From positions 10,919,664-10,983,663 of the forward strand of contig NC_133220.1 in NCBI RefSeq assembly GCF_040436345.1: a stretch of 64,000 bases of DNA, written 5' to 3'. This document shows, one piece after another, positions 22,880 to 35,600 of the stretch. The position numbers and the translations under genes were made by a program. The number at the start of each line of letters is the position of its first letter. Position 1 is the first letter of the stretch. Source of the DNA: Pagrus major (taxonomy: Eukaryota > Chordata > Actinopteri > Spariformes > Sparidae). Under the pieces are notes generated by a model. That model was not told the DNA's origin. It was given only the letters and a program-made list of their open reading frames with translations, and made no database searches.

Positions 22880-25800
22880 CTGAGGGGCAAAGGGAAAGTG
22901 AGAAATGTCAAGAAGCACAGTTTGTTTGGAAATGCTGCAGTGACAATCATAACTTGTTTAGAAAAGAGTTTGACATTTCAGGAAATACTCATATTGGCTT
23001 TCTTGCTGATTAGACAAGAAGATTGATTCCACTCTCATGTTTGTATGCTAAATCACCAGCACCTGGTTAGCATAAATTAGCATAAAGACAGGAAGCAGGG
23101 AAACAGCTAACCAGGCTCTGATTAAAGAACAAAGTCCTCCTACCAGCACCTCTAAATACCACTAATTAACACATTATATCTTGTGTGTTTAACCCATACA
23201 AAAAACAGTGTAAAAATGACACATTGTGGTTTTAAGGGGGGGTTATAAGCCAGGCTCGCGATTTCTCTGTTTCTTGTTATTATGGATCCCACCAGATTTC
23301 TAGTAAGACCCAACCTACTCTACCTATAATTGATTGTTTTCTTTGGTTGCCTTCTCTATGCATGACTCAAACTGTTAACTCACACAGTAGCTCTGGTATA
23401 ATCGGTCTTTTTTTCTTGCAGTTCTGACACGGTGGTTTATGAGCTGTAGTTTCCCAAGTAAACAAACCGACCTCTTCGGCCTCTCTCCCAGTCTTTTGCT
23501 GGCGCTCCCCTCGGTGTCACTCATCCTCTGTCTCTGGACTTGTTAGTTAGGGTTAGTATTAGCTCCACCCCCCCATCAGTTTGCTCTACCTACGAGCCCA
23601 GAGACACTGTAGTTGCGAAAGCCAAAGTGGTTGGTGTATTTACTAGGGAAACTATAGCTCACAGTCCACTCTATCAGCTTCCCTGCTGGCTGATGCTGTT
23701 TTAAAAAATAAACACAAGGAAAACACAGACACAACCCACTAACACCGGACAACCTCTGAACATACAGTTACAATTCTTGTGTCAGATGAACTTCTTGCTT
23801 TCTCCCATCAATAAATGTCTTGGTTGTAATTAGCACGAAGGACCAGGAGGACAAAGCTGTCGAGGCTTTTGCCTTCGAAAACAATAAACGCAAGCTAATC
23901 AGAGGCAGAGTAGGTCAGGTCTTTTCAAGAAATTAGGTGGGATCCATAATAACGCCATTTTTTCTAGTCTTTATGCTAAGTCAAGCTGACCGGGTGCTGG
24001 TGGTAGCTTCACATTTAGACTACAGTGGAGAGGTATTACATGGTGTTAATCATCTTGTCTCATTCTCTGCAAGAAAACAAATATTATAGCTCACTAGGTG
24101 TCAAATTATTCCTTTAACAATTCAATATAATTGAGTGTATGTTACCTGTAGGATAGTGAAGTTTTCAAGAACACTGTTCATCATGTATTTTTCAGGCAAG
24201 TGTTTGAGTTTGTGGATAAAGTTGATCATGTACTCGCACATGGGAGAGCGGTGGATCCTGTAAACACACTTCCCTCCCTCCAGGCGGGCGTATTCTGTCT
24301 GTGCCACCAACAAACAAAAAACCACAAAGTATTAAAGTGACAAATTAAAGACTTTGATTCAGTCGTTTGAGAAGAGAGTACAGACTCAATCCTTACCTCT
24401 ACTTTCTCAACAACCTGCTTGCCAAACGAGCAGACTTTGGTTGAAACAGTGATCGTCATGTTCTCAAGGCTGCTGTACTGGCTGCTGACACCGTAGAAGG
24501 AACCAGGGCCGTCCTGCATGCCGCTGCTGTTCAGGTCCGCCTGCGGAGGGAATATATTTAATCAGATTAGTGATAATTACATAGCTGTATGTAACTTCCT
24601 CATAGAACATGAACTGTGTGGTTGCAAGAAAAATGTAAGGTATGTCCGTGGTGTTTCTGTATAAACGTCTTGAGACTAGTTGTTTTGGGGACAACATAAC
24701 GTTGGCAAAGACAGTTTCCTGCCTTGCAATGTACATGATGAAGCAATCCATTGCGAAATGCCTTCACTAAAATCTCGAGATAATACATTTCACCAAGTTA
24801 AGAAAACAACAGCTGAGTCACAAGAAAAGGAAGTGGTTTTTACTTTCCTGCCCCTAATCTGCAATGGTATTTATATGGCTTAAAAATGTGGATGTTCGAT
24901 ACCAGTGTGCAGTGAAGTAACTGCAAGAAAAAGCATTAGTTTTTGTAATGGGACTTTGTTTGTGAAAGTTGTTATTGCCTCCCACTGAACTAAAAGGTTA
25001 AACATAAATAACATTTCACACTTTTCGGTATTGGGAACAACTCACCCAGAATTTAACTAGGAAGAAAGCGTTCTGTGGGCCTTTCTCATAAAGCTCTTTC
25101 AGCCCGCCCTTCTTCTCAGGGAACTTGTCGTAGATCTGCCGGATGTCCACAGCCTCGAGGAGCGGGTCGCTGTAGGAGGGGTTGGTCTGTCCAATGTGGA
25201 CAAACAGGTGTTTGCTGTACTGCAGTGGACAAAAAACAAAAACAAGGGAGGGCGTGGTTAACCTCAAGCACCTCAGCCGCAAAACTTAACATGACATTCT
25301 GTTCACTTTTGAGGAAAAACAATGAGGTTGTTGTAGCTTTCTGACATCAGATCCAAACACTGCTGAAATATTCTGTGGTTCTTAGCCTTTGTTGAACAGG
25401 AGGTATCAGATAGCTTGACCACATCAGGATAATCCAGACAAGGTCAGGGATGTTTCCACCACCAAAATCGCATGTCTTCTTGCCGTATGCATGGAAGGAG
25501 TATGATGCAAATGATGCAACTGTCACAAACGACGCAGCTGTATCATTTGTAGTCATTTCACGTCTATTTGTGGTCATTTTGAGTCTCTTTTAATGCATTC
25601 TGCAGGGGAATCATGATTCTCAGGTGCTGCTGTTGGTTCAAAAACTGCCACGTTGGTATTTAATTCACACTTGAGTTTAAGAGAGGCTGTCGGACTCCAG
25701 TCTAAAACTTTCTTGCCACAGCAGATCCACACTCACACTCCTCTGAACAGACATGAAAAAAAGCTACAGTGCGAATACGAAACATTATGGGACAGTAGTT

Positions 25801-26563
25801 TTCAAAGTGGGTTCCAGGGGTCCTTAAGGGGCTCCCCAGCAGAAAGAGAAAATCATTTATTTATTTAATTTATTTATTAAATTCTTATCCTATGGGGGAC
25901 CCTGAGACGAAATCAAAAGGGTCCATGGTCTTTTTTTGTGTCCGTTTAGAAGACCTTGATGTAAAAATGTTTGACAACCACTGCGGTAAGGACACAATCA
26001 AAGAAAGCCTGACATGCTGGTTCTTTTTTCTTAAAGCAGAGCTATTCTGCTGTGAAAGAAATTTTAATTACTTTACTATTTTTTACTGTAATAAAAGAAT
26101 TTACTGTATTTTAATGAAATGTTCCTGTGGCCTCGATATGTTATGCAGCTGCAACATGAAGGAAAAATACACAAAAACAAATATTGGATTGAATTTGATT
26201 GGCAGATACTCAGTGTTAAACAAAACTCTGGTCCGGCAAAAAAAATCAAAAAAACATGGCCAGGACAACCCTGCTTTTAACTGAACTCTGTGACTTTCCA
26301 ACAAGAAAATCTCAACTGTCACTTCAAACAGACGCCCCGTGGCTCCCTGACCTCTCTGGGCCTGTTCAGTAATCCATCCACGTCTGGAAGTAGGAAGCCT
26401 TGCTGTAAATTTTCACTCACGTTGTCGGGGTCTCTCTGGACCTCCATGAAGGCTGAATACTCCAGCATGCGCAGCTTAGAGGAGGCGATGGTCCGGTCCT
26501 GCCACACTGGTACTGCAGTAGCAGTTGGTGGAGGAGGAGGTGCCAAGGGCTCAAAACCGGCTA

Positions 26564-26601
<38 letters not shown>

Positions 26602-29600
26602 TTTATAAAACATTGATACTTGGTTCAATTTTTTGAAAACTTATCGCAGATTTTTACTTCAAACTTACTTGGTATGGATTGTGGTACAGGACCTGATAGG
26701 CTTGGGTATGGGGGCTGTGCAAAAGGTTTGATACTGAAAGACAATGAATGGTTCATAGAGGGTCAGTATCAGATGATTATGGCAGATGGCTCCTGCTTTA
26801 TTTCTGATAAATGTTTTTTTTTTTTAATAGTGAAAATCTGTTAGTCAAAGAGTAAGTGTGTGTTGTTGCACCAGCTAGGCGTAAGTCCACCTGCTTCATT
26901 GCTTCTCGATGATGCAAAACAGCATCAATAAATGCAGTTTTTACTCACAAATCTAAGAAAATTGATTAAAATATTCATAGATTTTTGTGCCTTTTTCAGT
27001 GAAGGTATGTCGATGAGGATTTCTCTTTTCTGTTCCTTTTTTCTTCTCGACTAAAATTTGAAGCAGTTAATTTGCCTGGCGGTGGTTTACATCAGTGCAG
27101 GAAACATACAGAACAATACAGTGTAGAAGAGGAGTTAGTGCTGCTTTGTGCTCACAGTTGGACCTCGGCTAGGGGGAACTTACGCATGGCTGGTGCGGCC
27201 AAACCCAGTCCTTCCCGGGTTGAGATCTAGAACCAGCCTGGTGTAGCAAAAATGTGATCCGTTAAACATGCCCTGCAATACCCACCTGACAATAAACCCT
27301 GCCCATTCAGTCACTCACTCATGTATTTACTCAATCTCTCTTTTTTTCAGAAACTAGATGCACCCTGACGTCACCCCCACAAACATCTTGTGGGTTCAGC
27401 AGACAGGTTTTACTTACTCCTGAGAGGGTCCAGGCTGTCCTGGGATAGCAGGCCAGAACTGAAGAGTAAGAAAACAATGTTAAAATACATATTTCTTCAC
27501 AAATCCAGTGTCATTTTATTGGCTAAAAACTGACAAATGTGTAAATGTGCTCACTCTGGCTGGTTGGTAGGGGGCAGGAGGGAGCGGTGGAAGAGGATTC
27601 TTTATCATACTCGGGGAGACGATCTGTGCAGACGACAGTGCTGCCATGTTCTGCAAGGCTTTGTCTTTAGACGCCTGATCCTGCAGATTGAAAAGGAGGA
27701 ATGACGGGAGTCAACCACAAGGTGGCATCATAACCTCAACATTACTTCCTGCTGTCTTAGAGAGCAGTGTAGTATTAAGGCTTCCACACTACACTGCATT
27801 TTTAGCTTTAAAACAACGCCTAAATTCTTAATATATTAAAGTAGGTAATGATCTTGAGGAGAGCTTCTAAGCTTGAGTCAATAAAAACATATTACATGGC
27901 TCAAAACTTGACTAAGAGGACAACTGTTTGAAAGAGCAGCTTGACAGACTGAAGCAAAGCGAACAGAGAGGATGAAGCAGCGTTGCTCCAGAGTCACAGG
28001 ACAAATCAAATATCAATGTGTTATCGAGATTATCACAGGAAAAAAGAATGAAGAGAGTGCATTTGGTTTGGAATGCAGATCTGCATTCATTTTGCATCGA
28101 TCAGCGTACAACAGTAAACAAATTCTAGTTTCATTATGCAGATGTAAAGTAAAGAAAAAAGCCAACCAATTCATGTCCATAGCTCATTAAACATATTTTA
28201 TGACTTAGAGACACATCAAAGCTTTCATTTTACTATACCAAACACAATTTAAAATGCATCCTCTTGCTCTTTTTTTGCGTTTGCACTTGAGCTTATAAGC
28301 TACAACTTGGCAATTAAAGGAAAGATGCCTACAAAAGCCCCGAATCAAAGAGCGACACCTTATGCAAAGCAAGCAAGACTTTGGGCATTTGGCAAAGGCT
28401 GAGGGGGGATTACGCTACATCAGGCAGGATGCGCAGCACAATGGTGCTCAAAGCGTGGCTGTTTCCTAAGAACTGTATCATTACTGGGGACGCCATGCCA
28501 GCAGAGGGCCATAGCAAAGGGGACAGTGCACGGGTTCTGCCAAACAAAGGGGAGGGAGGGAAGCATATTGCACAAGTCAGATTCACTTACCAAATTCATC
28601 GCCTGAATCAAAAAAGAGAGAAACCAGGTGACAGTGTTCAGTAGGGATAATGGTATTAGGAGAGTGGTTCAATACAACATTATCACAATATGGTGAAGAC
28701 TATTGGGTGAAGCAATTTTGCCACAACTTAATGTAAATTCTTGATTTATTTATTTCATTGGAAAGCAGTAAAGGCTTGAAATAATAGCCAATCATTAATC
28801 AAAATCATGTATGAAGACTTTTAGAGTTTGAGTTCCCAGTCAAATTCTGCACTGTACAATCGTGAACACAACACTTTACATCACAACATTTTCCACACTG
28901 TAAGACCAACAGAGGAGAAACATGACGCAAATACTAAAAAGTGGAATCCTTGGAGGTTTATTGAAGCTCAAGCCTTCAGTGTATTACGTCAGCTGTACAG
29001 CTGGTGCTACAGTGGGTAGCCATTTCAGCGCTCACACTTTTACTTCATGTTTGTTTAGCTGATGCTACGATTTCACTTCATTCCCCAGAGGAAGGAGCTG
29101 CTCTCTAGTCAGCCATCTGAACTTAAAGGAGTGGCTTGGAAACTAGTTTGTTGATGTGTTTTTCTTTGACAAATAAACCACTTTGGCTTCACTTCATAAA
29201 AGCTTGATTAACTAAACACTGTGACGAGATGTTTGTACGGCTACAACTGCATATACAGTTCATTAGTGGATATTTAACATTTAAAAAAGTACAGGAAAAA
29301 AGTTAAGAGGCATTGTAAATTCTTTCTGGTGATGCATCTGCTACTATCCAACAAAGGTGAACTCCCAGAGCATAAAAAAACCCCAATGATTTGATTTAAT
29401 GACATGTTGAACAGATTTTTGAGAATGGGTTAAAGAACACATGAGCAGGAGGTGATTTTATCTTTCATACTCATTCTGCAACAAAAATGAGTCAATTCAT
29501 GTTGTGTTAAGGGGATAAAATGCATATTTTATGTGCAAAAAAATCTAATCACAGAAAGAATTTAAGAAATCAATGCTGAACCCATTAAAAGCAGAGAGGA

Positions 29601-32600
29601 TAGAAGTCTCCATACAGTATAATACAAGCCTGATTAATGCCATAACACTGCTGCCTGTTGGTTTACTTTTAAGCACACACACAAAAATATGGAAGACTAA
29701 GAGTGACAATCAAGCTTATAATATGAAACAATAACATGAAGAATAGTGTTTGGAAAATGATGTTAAAGGTCATATTGATAACATTTTTATTTTCTAACAA
29801 GAACACATCAGCAGAGCTTGTAGAAACGCGCAGAATAAAAGTGTCTCGTCTCCTTAAAAACATTATTATGATTGTGAATTGATCATTTTTGAATGTTAGT
29901 CGGTCCGAATGATTGTTTTCTTTATCTCTGTGTAAGAATTCTGACTGTTGGTTCCAGCTTCTAACAAGGTTTTTGAGCCAATAGCGTAACGCCGATGGTA
30001 TCATGTGGTATCTGTGTTTCATCAGCGTCGAGAGTCTTAGTAGTTGCCAGTTTGTGGAAAAAACGTAAAAATGGCTGATTTCTACAGTACGTGCCCAGCA
30101 TACTTTAAGTTAGCTAGCTAGAGTCAGCAACGTTAGCGTTAGCTAATGTTAGCTGTATTATGTTAGCAATGTTAGCTAGTGCAACAAACTGGCAACCACT
30201 TGAGGGGGAAGAGGATTCGATCAAATGGCGATGAGTACCACATTTAGTGGCTGAATATTATTAATATAACCTTTAATTTAGAATAAAAGGTCCGTAAACA
30301 TTTTGGAAACACAGTTTTTGACGGCATAATGCGAAACAAAAAAAAGACCAGGCCGGATAATGTTTTAAGTCCCGTCACTTTACTGATGAAGACTTCTAAC
30401 TGAACAGGGAAGAGAAGGATGTTATGGCTCACCGTGAACAGTCTCATACAAATACTTGGCTCACTACTTCATTTTTCCTACTGTACGTTTTCCAATCACT
30501 TCCCAAAAAACTAAAAGCTTATGAGATGTAAGGAGATATAGAGGTTGCTGCATCCATTTCCCAAACACATTATCACACTAGCAGCTGCTGGGTGAACTGA
30601 AGTGTTTATGACATTACTGAAATAACGACCCTAACCCTTATCTTTTATAGTTTCATTTTACACAGAATGTGTCACTTGTGGATGCTCGAGGATTAGTCTG
30701 CATTAAAGGGTTAATTTAAGTTGAAGTGAGAATATCTTCAGATGTCACACGTCTGTGTTATGTACGCATAAACGTGTACGAAGAAAAACAACGAGAAGAA
30801 TAAAGAGAGACGAGAGGGACTGAAAGAAGTACAAGACGAGTCAGAAGGAGTCATACAGTATGATGACAAAAGTCAAACATTTTTGAGTTTTAAAAAACAT
30901 CACAAACACACATTAATGGAACTAAAGGTATCAAAGTAGAGAGAGTTTTAGGGAAAGAGGAAGTCTCAGAGAAGTACAGTTTGCTGCAGCAGCATGGCTC
31001 GCACAGCAGAGAGATACAGAGCTGGAGCAACATGCAGCTAAACGACTTAACTGTGCTCATCATGACAGCTTGTGTGGCATTCCTCTAAAGAAGCAGCTTC
31101 AGAATCAGTTACTATACTTTCACTACCGTGTGATTAGCCTCACAGTGCAGCTCTGACATACACAAGTTAAAAAGCTTTGTCTGTTTGTGCACTGCATGCA
31201 TGGTAGAGAAGCAGGACTGTGGCTCCCCTGGGTGAGATCAGAGAAATACCTCCTTAAGAATATCTATCCGATTTCTCGTTAAAGCTTGCATCCACTTATG
31301 TAGCACGAACTGCCCTCGCATCAAAGCAAGGACTGATAATAATGTGCACAAATTAGCAGGTTAGTGCCAAGCCAAGCCTTTACCAGCCCCGCCGAGCCCG
31401 CCGTGAAGCGCATACCTTTAGCTTTGACTGGATCTCGCGAGATTTTCTCCGGGCGAGAACCTGCAAGTGGCTAGAAACCTGCACAGAAGAATAGCCAAGA
31501 GGAGGGAAGAGGAAAAGGAGACAGGGAGAGAGAAGACAAGGGAAGAAAGAGAGAAGCCGTAACCAAAGAGGAAAGAGACGCCCAGTCAGTGTCGCCGAGC
31601 GGCAGGCAGCCACCTACCTTTATACCCGCCTGGTATTCACGAACTTTCTTCCGTGCTAACACCTGTATGTGACTAGACACCTAAAGGGGTGCGAGACAAG
31701 TTTTTTTGAGCATAAAAAACAACATGTAATCAGATGCGCGCACACTCGTGCATGCAAGTGCAGACATGTACACACACAACCATACTAACAGAGTTAACAT
31801 GCACAGTGAGAGTTTTAACTACTTCATGCAAACAGTAAATGTGGTTTAAACGATGAGTCTGGTGACATTCTATATTTTTCTTATTGCAGCCAAATCTCGT
31901 ATCTTATGAACAACAGGGTGTGGCTCAGGTGTGGCGACCAACGACAGAAGCTACCCTTTATTTGAAAACAACAGTGGCGCACCTTAACACGTTAGCCTCA
32001 ATGCTTTAGCATCAGAACTGAAGGCTTTTCTCGATGGAGAATATGTTTTTCGCTCTTTTCTAGACTGGGTTCGGCAGTTTGAATAACCAACCGGCTCTCC
32101 AACTGCTGATCTGATTTGTTAAAGGAAGGGAAGGCGGTTCTGGAGAAAGATAGTTGATTGTTGAGTCTCATTCCGAAGCTCGTCAAGTACAGACGTTTTG
32201 GGTCGGTGTTCTGCCCGAACTGACGGTATTTGGCGATCTGGGAATGAGACTCCGCAATCAACTATCTTTCTCAAGAATCGCCTTCCCTCCCTTTAAATTA
32301 GCCCATGATAGAGGGTGATAGACTGATGGCTCAGACACACCAGGATTATCATAGATCTCCACCGTTTTAAAGCAACATTATGTAGAAATTGGCATTTTGT
32401 GCTTGTAAACACGTATGTAACGCTGTGATCCTACCCTCTCACTGAAGTTACATGAAGTGATAGGGGGTCGGAGTGGCTGAGACAGAGACACCCCCTCTCA
32501 GTAGAGAAAAATAGGTTTTGGGGTTAAGGGCCACAGACAGGACAGATAAATCAAAGCTGCTAAAAAACTATCATAGTGTTGGTTTTGGTGTTTTCATGGG

Positions 32601-35600
32601 ATTTGTTGACTACAAGAAATATAAATACAGTATATAATGAAACCAGACTTATCCTTCAAATAACTAGCAGTCCACTATATTTGCAAATCAGCATGACATC
32701 AGGAACTATTAGTCCTACAAACTAAACAATTGTTGCAGTAATTAACCATTTTCACCACTCTGGCGATGTATTAGTCACGTCTTGTACATGCACTAACTAA
32801 AAACACAAACTCATGCATGATTGTTCTAATCTAATATCTTTCATTCAAACTTGTTTTACCTGTTTTCTTGTGCGGGTTTTTCCTGTCCGCAGCTTGATGT
32901 ACCTTGCTATCAATTCATTGCGACCTGTAACATAAAAAAAAAACAGAGAGCACGGTCACAAACAAAAACAAGGATACAAGAACACGTGACAGAAGATTCA
33001 ACATTTGTGCATCACTGACCCTCAACTGGACAGAAGGTGGCACTGTTGTCATGCCTTGAATATACGTTTCATGTCAGAGGAACAACAGTGTGACCTTTCC
33101 CAGAGCTCCTCAGACCCAGGGCAAACACACTTTTGTCACAGGTCACAGGCCACAATAACACCTCTGTTTCCTACTGGAGACTATACTCTAAAATGTCATT
33201 TCTTATTTAAAATAAGTCGGATACTAAAAGGTTGATTTTCTTGTTTTACCCCCAAGTTTTTTTATTGCTCACTTCACACCTCCTTATTGTCTGCTCATGT
33301 GGCCCTGCAGCCTAATTACAGACTGCTTAGAAAAACAGAACCATGTTTTTCATGACATAACATCTACTCTCGACATTCTGCACAAACTGGTTGTGCGGAG
33401 AAACAGGCTTATAGTCTGAGCTGCTGTGGTCCTCCTCGTAATCAGTGCAGCGCATGACATTTCAGCGAGCGCTGCCTTTTCAGCAACACGCAGCTGGGAT
33501 CAAGCAGAGAATCATCCCTCGGAGTATGAGAAGTGCAAAAAGCGTTATTATGTTGTCTCGGGGGAAAATCAATCCATCAGTCCTTTTTTTCACTTCTGCT
33601 CTCTGCCAAGTCACGTTAACTGGGTTCTGTGGCTGAAAATTGGGGCCAAAGGGAGAGGTTGAACCGCTATATCATTATGAATAATGACCTAAACTCTTCT
33701 AAAACTTGCTGACAGATATTTACACCAACAAAACCTGGTCAAGATGTGCCTTCTTAAACACACACAGGCACAGACAACAGACTGTGTGTCTAAGAAGGCT
33801 TTATAGACGTTAGAGTATCCAGACACATAATGACAGGAGAAACAAGTCCTGTTTTTTCACACACTCTTTAGTACTTGGCCTCCAGAAGGCCCTGGTTAGA
33901 GCAATTACCATAAAAGTACTGCAGGCCATCTCCAGCAGGCTTGCAGCACTCACCATACTCTCCAACCAGTCAGTCAGCCCGGCGGTCGGCCAGCAGAGCA
34001 GAGCTGAACTGTCTGCCGATACTGAGCAAGCCCGTCCCCCTCTGCCCCGGGCCAAGGATGGACACGCCCGCTCCAGCGCCTCCGCATTCCTAACATTCCT
34101 CTAAGCCTGTCACATCTGTGCTAGCCAGTCTGATTGGCCTGGGCCTGCGAACACAGCCAGAGCTTGGGCGAACACACACATGCTCATATGGGAGAAGCAG
34201 GGGTTAGAGCCAGGGTGAGGGCCATTAGGTTGGGGTGTGGGGTCATCGGTTAGAGGGGCAAAAGGGGCAGCTGATGCTGTAACTCTTGGAGGAAACACAA
34301 AGCCGTAACTGTCTCTGCCAACAACTGCCACCTGGCAGCAAAGCAGCCCCCTTTTTCCCAAAACAACACCACAGTGTGACCCTGCTCTCAACGGACAGCA
34401 GCACCTGCTGCCGACCATCCCTGCAGAGGATGGCAGAGAGAGAACAATGCCAGTTCGAAACCCCGCAACTGTCACTCTCAATCTCCTCAGCTGAGGAGCA
34501 GAGGGGGGGGAACATTGCAATCGTCCCAACCACAGAGTTCTGCTGTTGATTTCACAGATATCTCATTGCAAAGTACTGTATATACTGAGATACAGTATGC
34601 AACAGGAAACAGAAAGATAGGAACTTGTCTGAGAATAGTGAGGTGGATTCATTTACAGAAGACTTTCAGGAGGGTCTGAAAAACGCAGCTAACTCTCTAA
34701 TTCACAATTTTACGGAAATCGTTTTAAAATATCAAAACCATTTATGTTTTCTTCTAACTTCTTTTCTAACAGTGCTGAGCAGAGAAGTTGGTGGTACAGC
34801 GTGGTAAATCAAAAATGTGTTTTGTTCATCTGTTGAACAGTGCAGCTCTGTGGTCGGGAGCTGAAACGATATCTCCAGTTTTTGCACAACATCTGGTTGG
34901 TTTTGTGATATTTTAAATGACTGCTTTTGTTCTACGTGATATACAGTTCACTGCAGACACGCCACTTTCAAGTGGGTCAGGCAAATAACTATAGCCTCAA
35001 ATATATTCTTATAAAGTCCAATGTTGAAAAGGCACTTTGTTTTCTGCTCTGTGGAAAAAGACAAACTGGTTTCTGATCGCCTTGATTTTTTAAACTGTTC
35101 CCTAGCGTTTCCCGAGGGCTAATCCCTAAATGATATTTAACACTACTTCACGACAAAAAAAAGAAGATCCGCTCAAACACTGAGCTAATCAGTCCAAAAC
35201 CTCCCTCATCCTCCACTTCACACCCTTGCATCAAATTTTAAAAACCATGGCGCACACATGACATTTTGAGGGGTAACATAATCACTCAGGAGACCTGTGT
35301 TCAACCTCAGTCCTCAGGAACAAAAAACAGCTGAGCAGAGCTGATTCAACAGGCTCTGGATCACTAATCAGGAGAGTGAGTTGCCTACAAGAACAAAACA
35401 TGTAGCTGGATGTTGTTGACAACCTGAAACAGAGTATTTAAAAAATCCCAGGATTTCTTGGTATGCACATGCACATTTTCACGAAGAATTAACACTTCTG
35501 ATTTTTAAATCAGTGATCAAGTTGGACTGGTTATATTAGTTGACCAATTTTTAGACACACTTCTCTCTCAAACCCCATCAGGGAAAATACAGAGGGTGTG

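Noticed and set aside
22634..23026. Plus-strand ORF of 130 codons
   Set aside because: Antisense to the tead3 last exon and runs into the inverted-repeat element.
32371..32658. Possible further tead3 exon in this intron
   Set aside because: No TEAD-like residues; the sequence looks like a MITE remnant.
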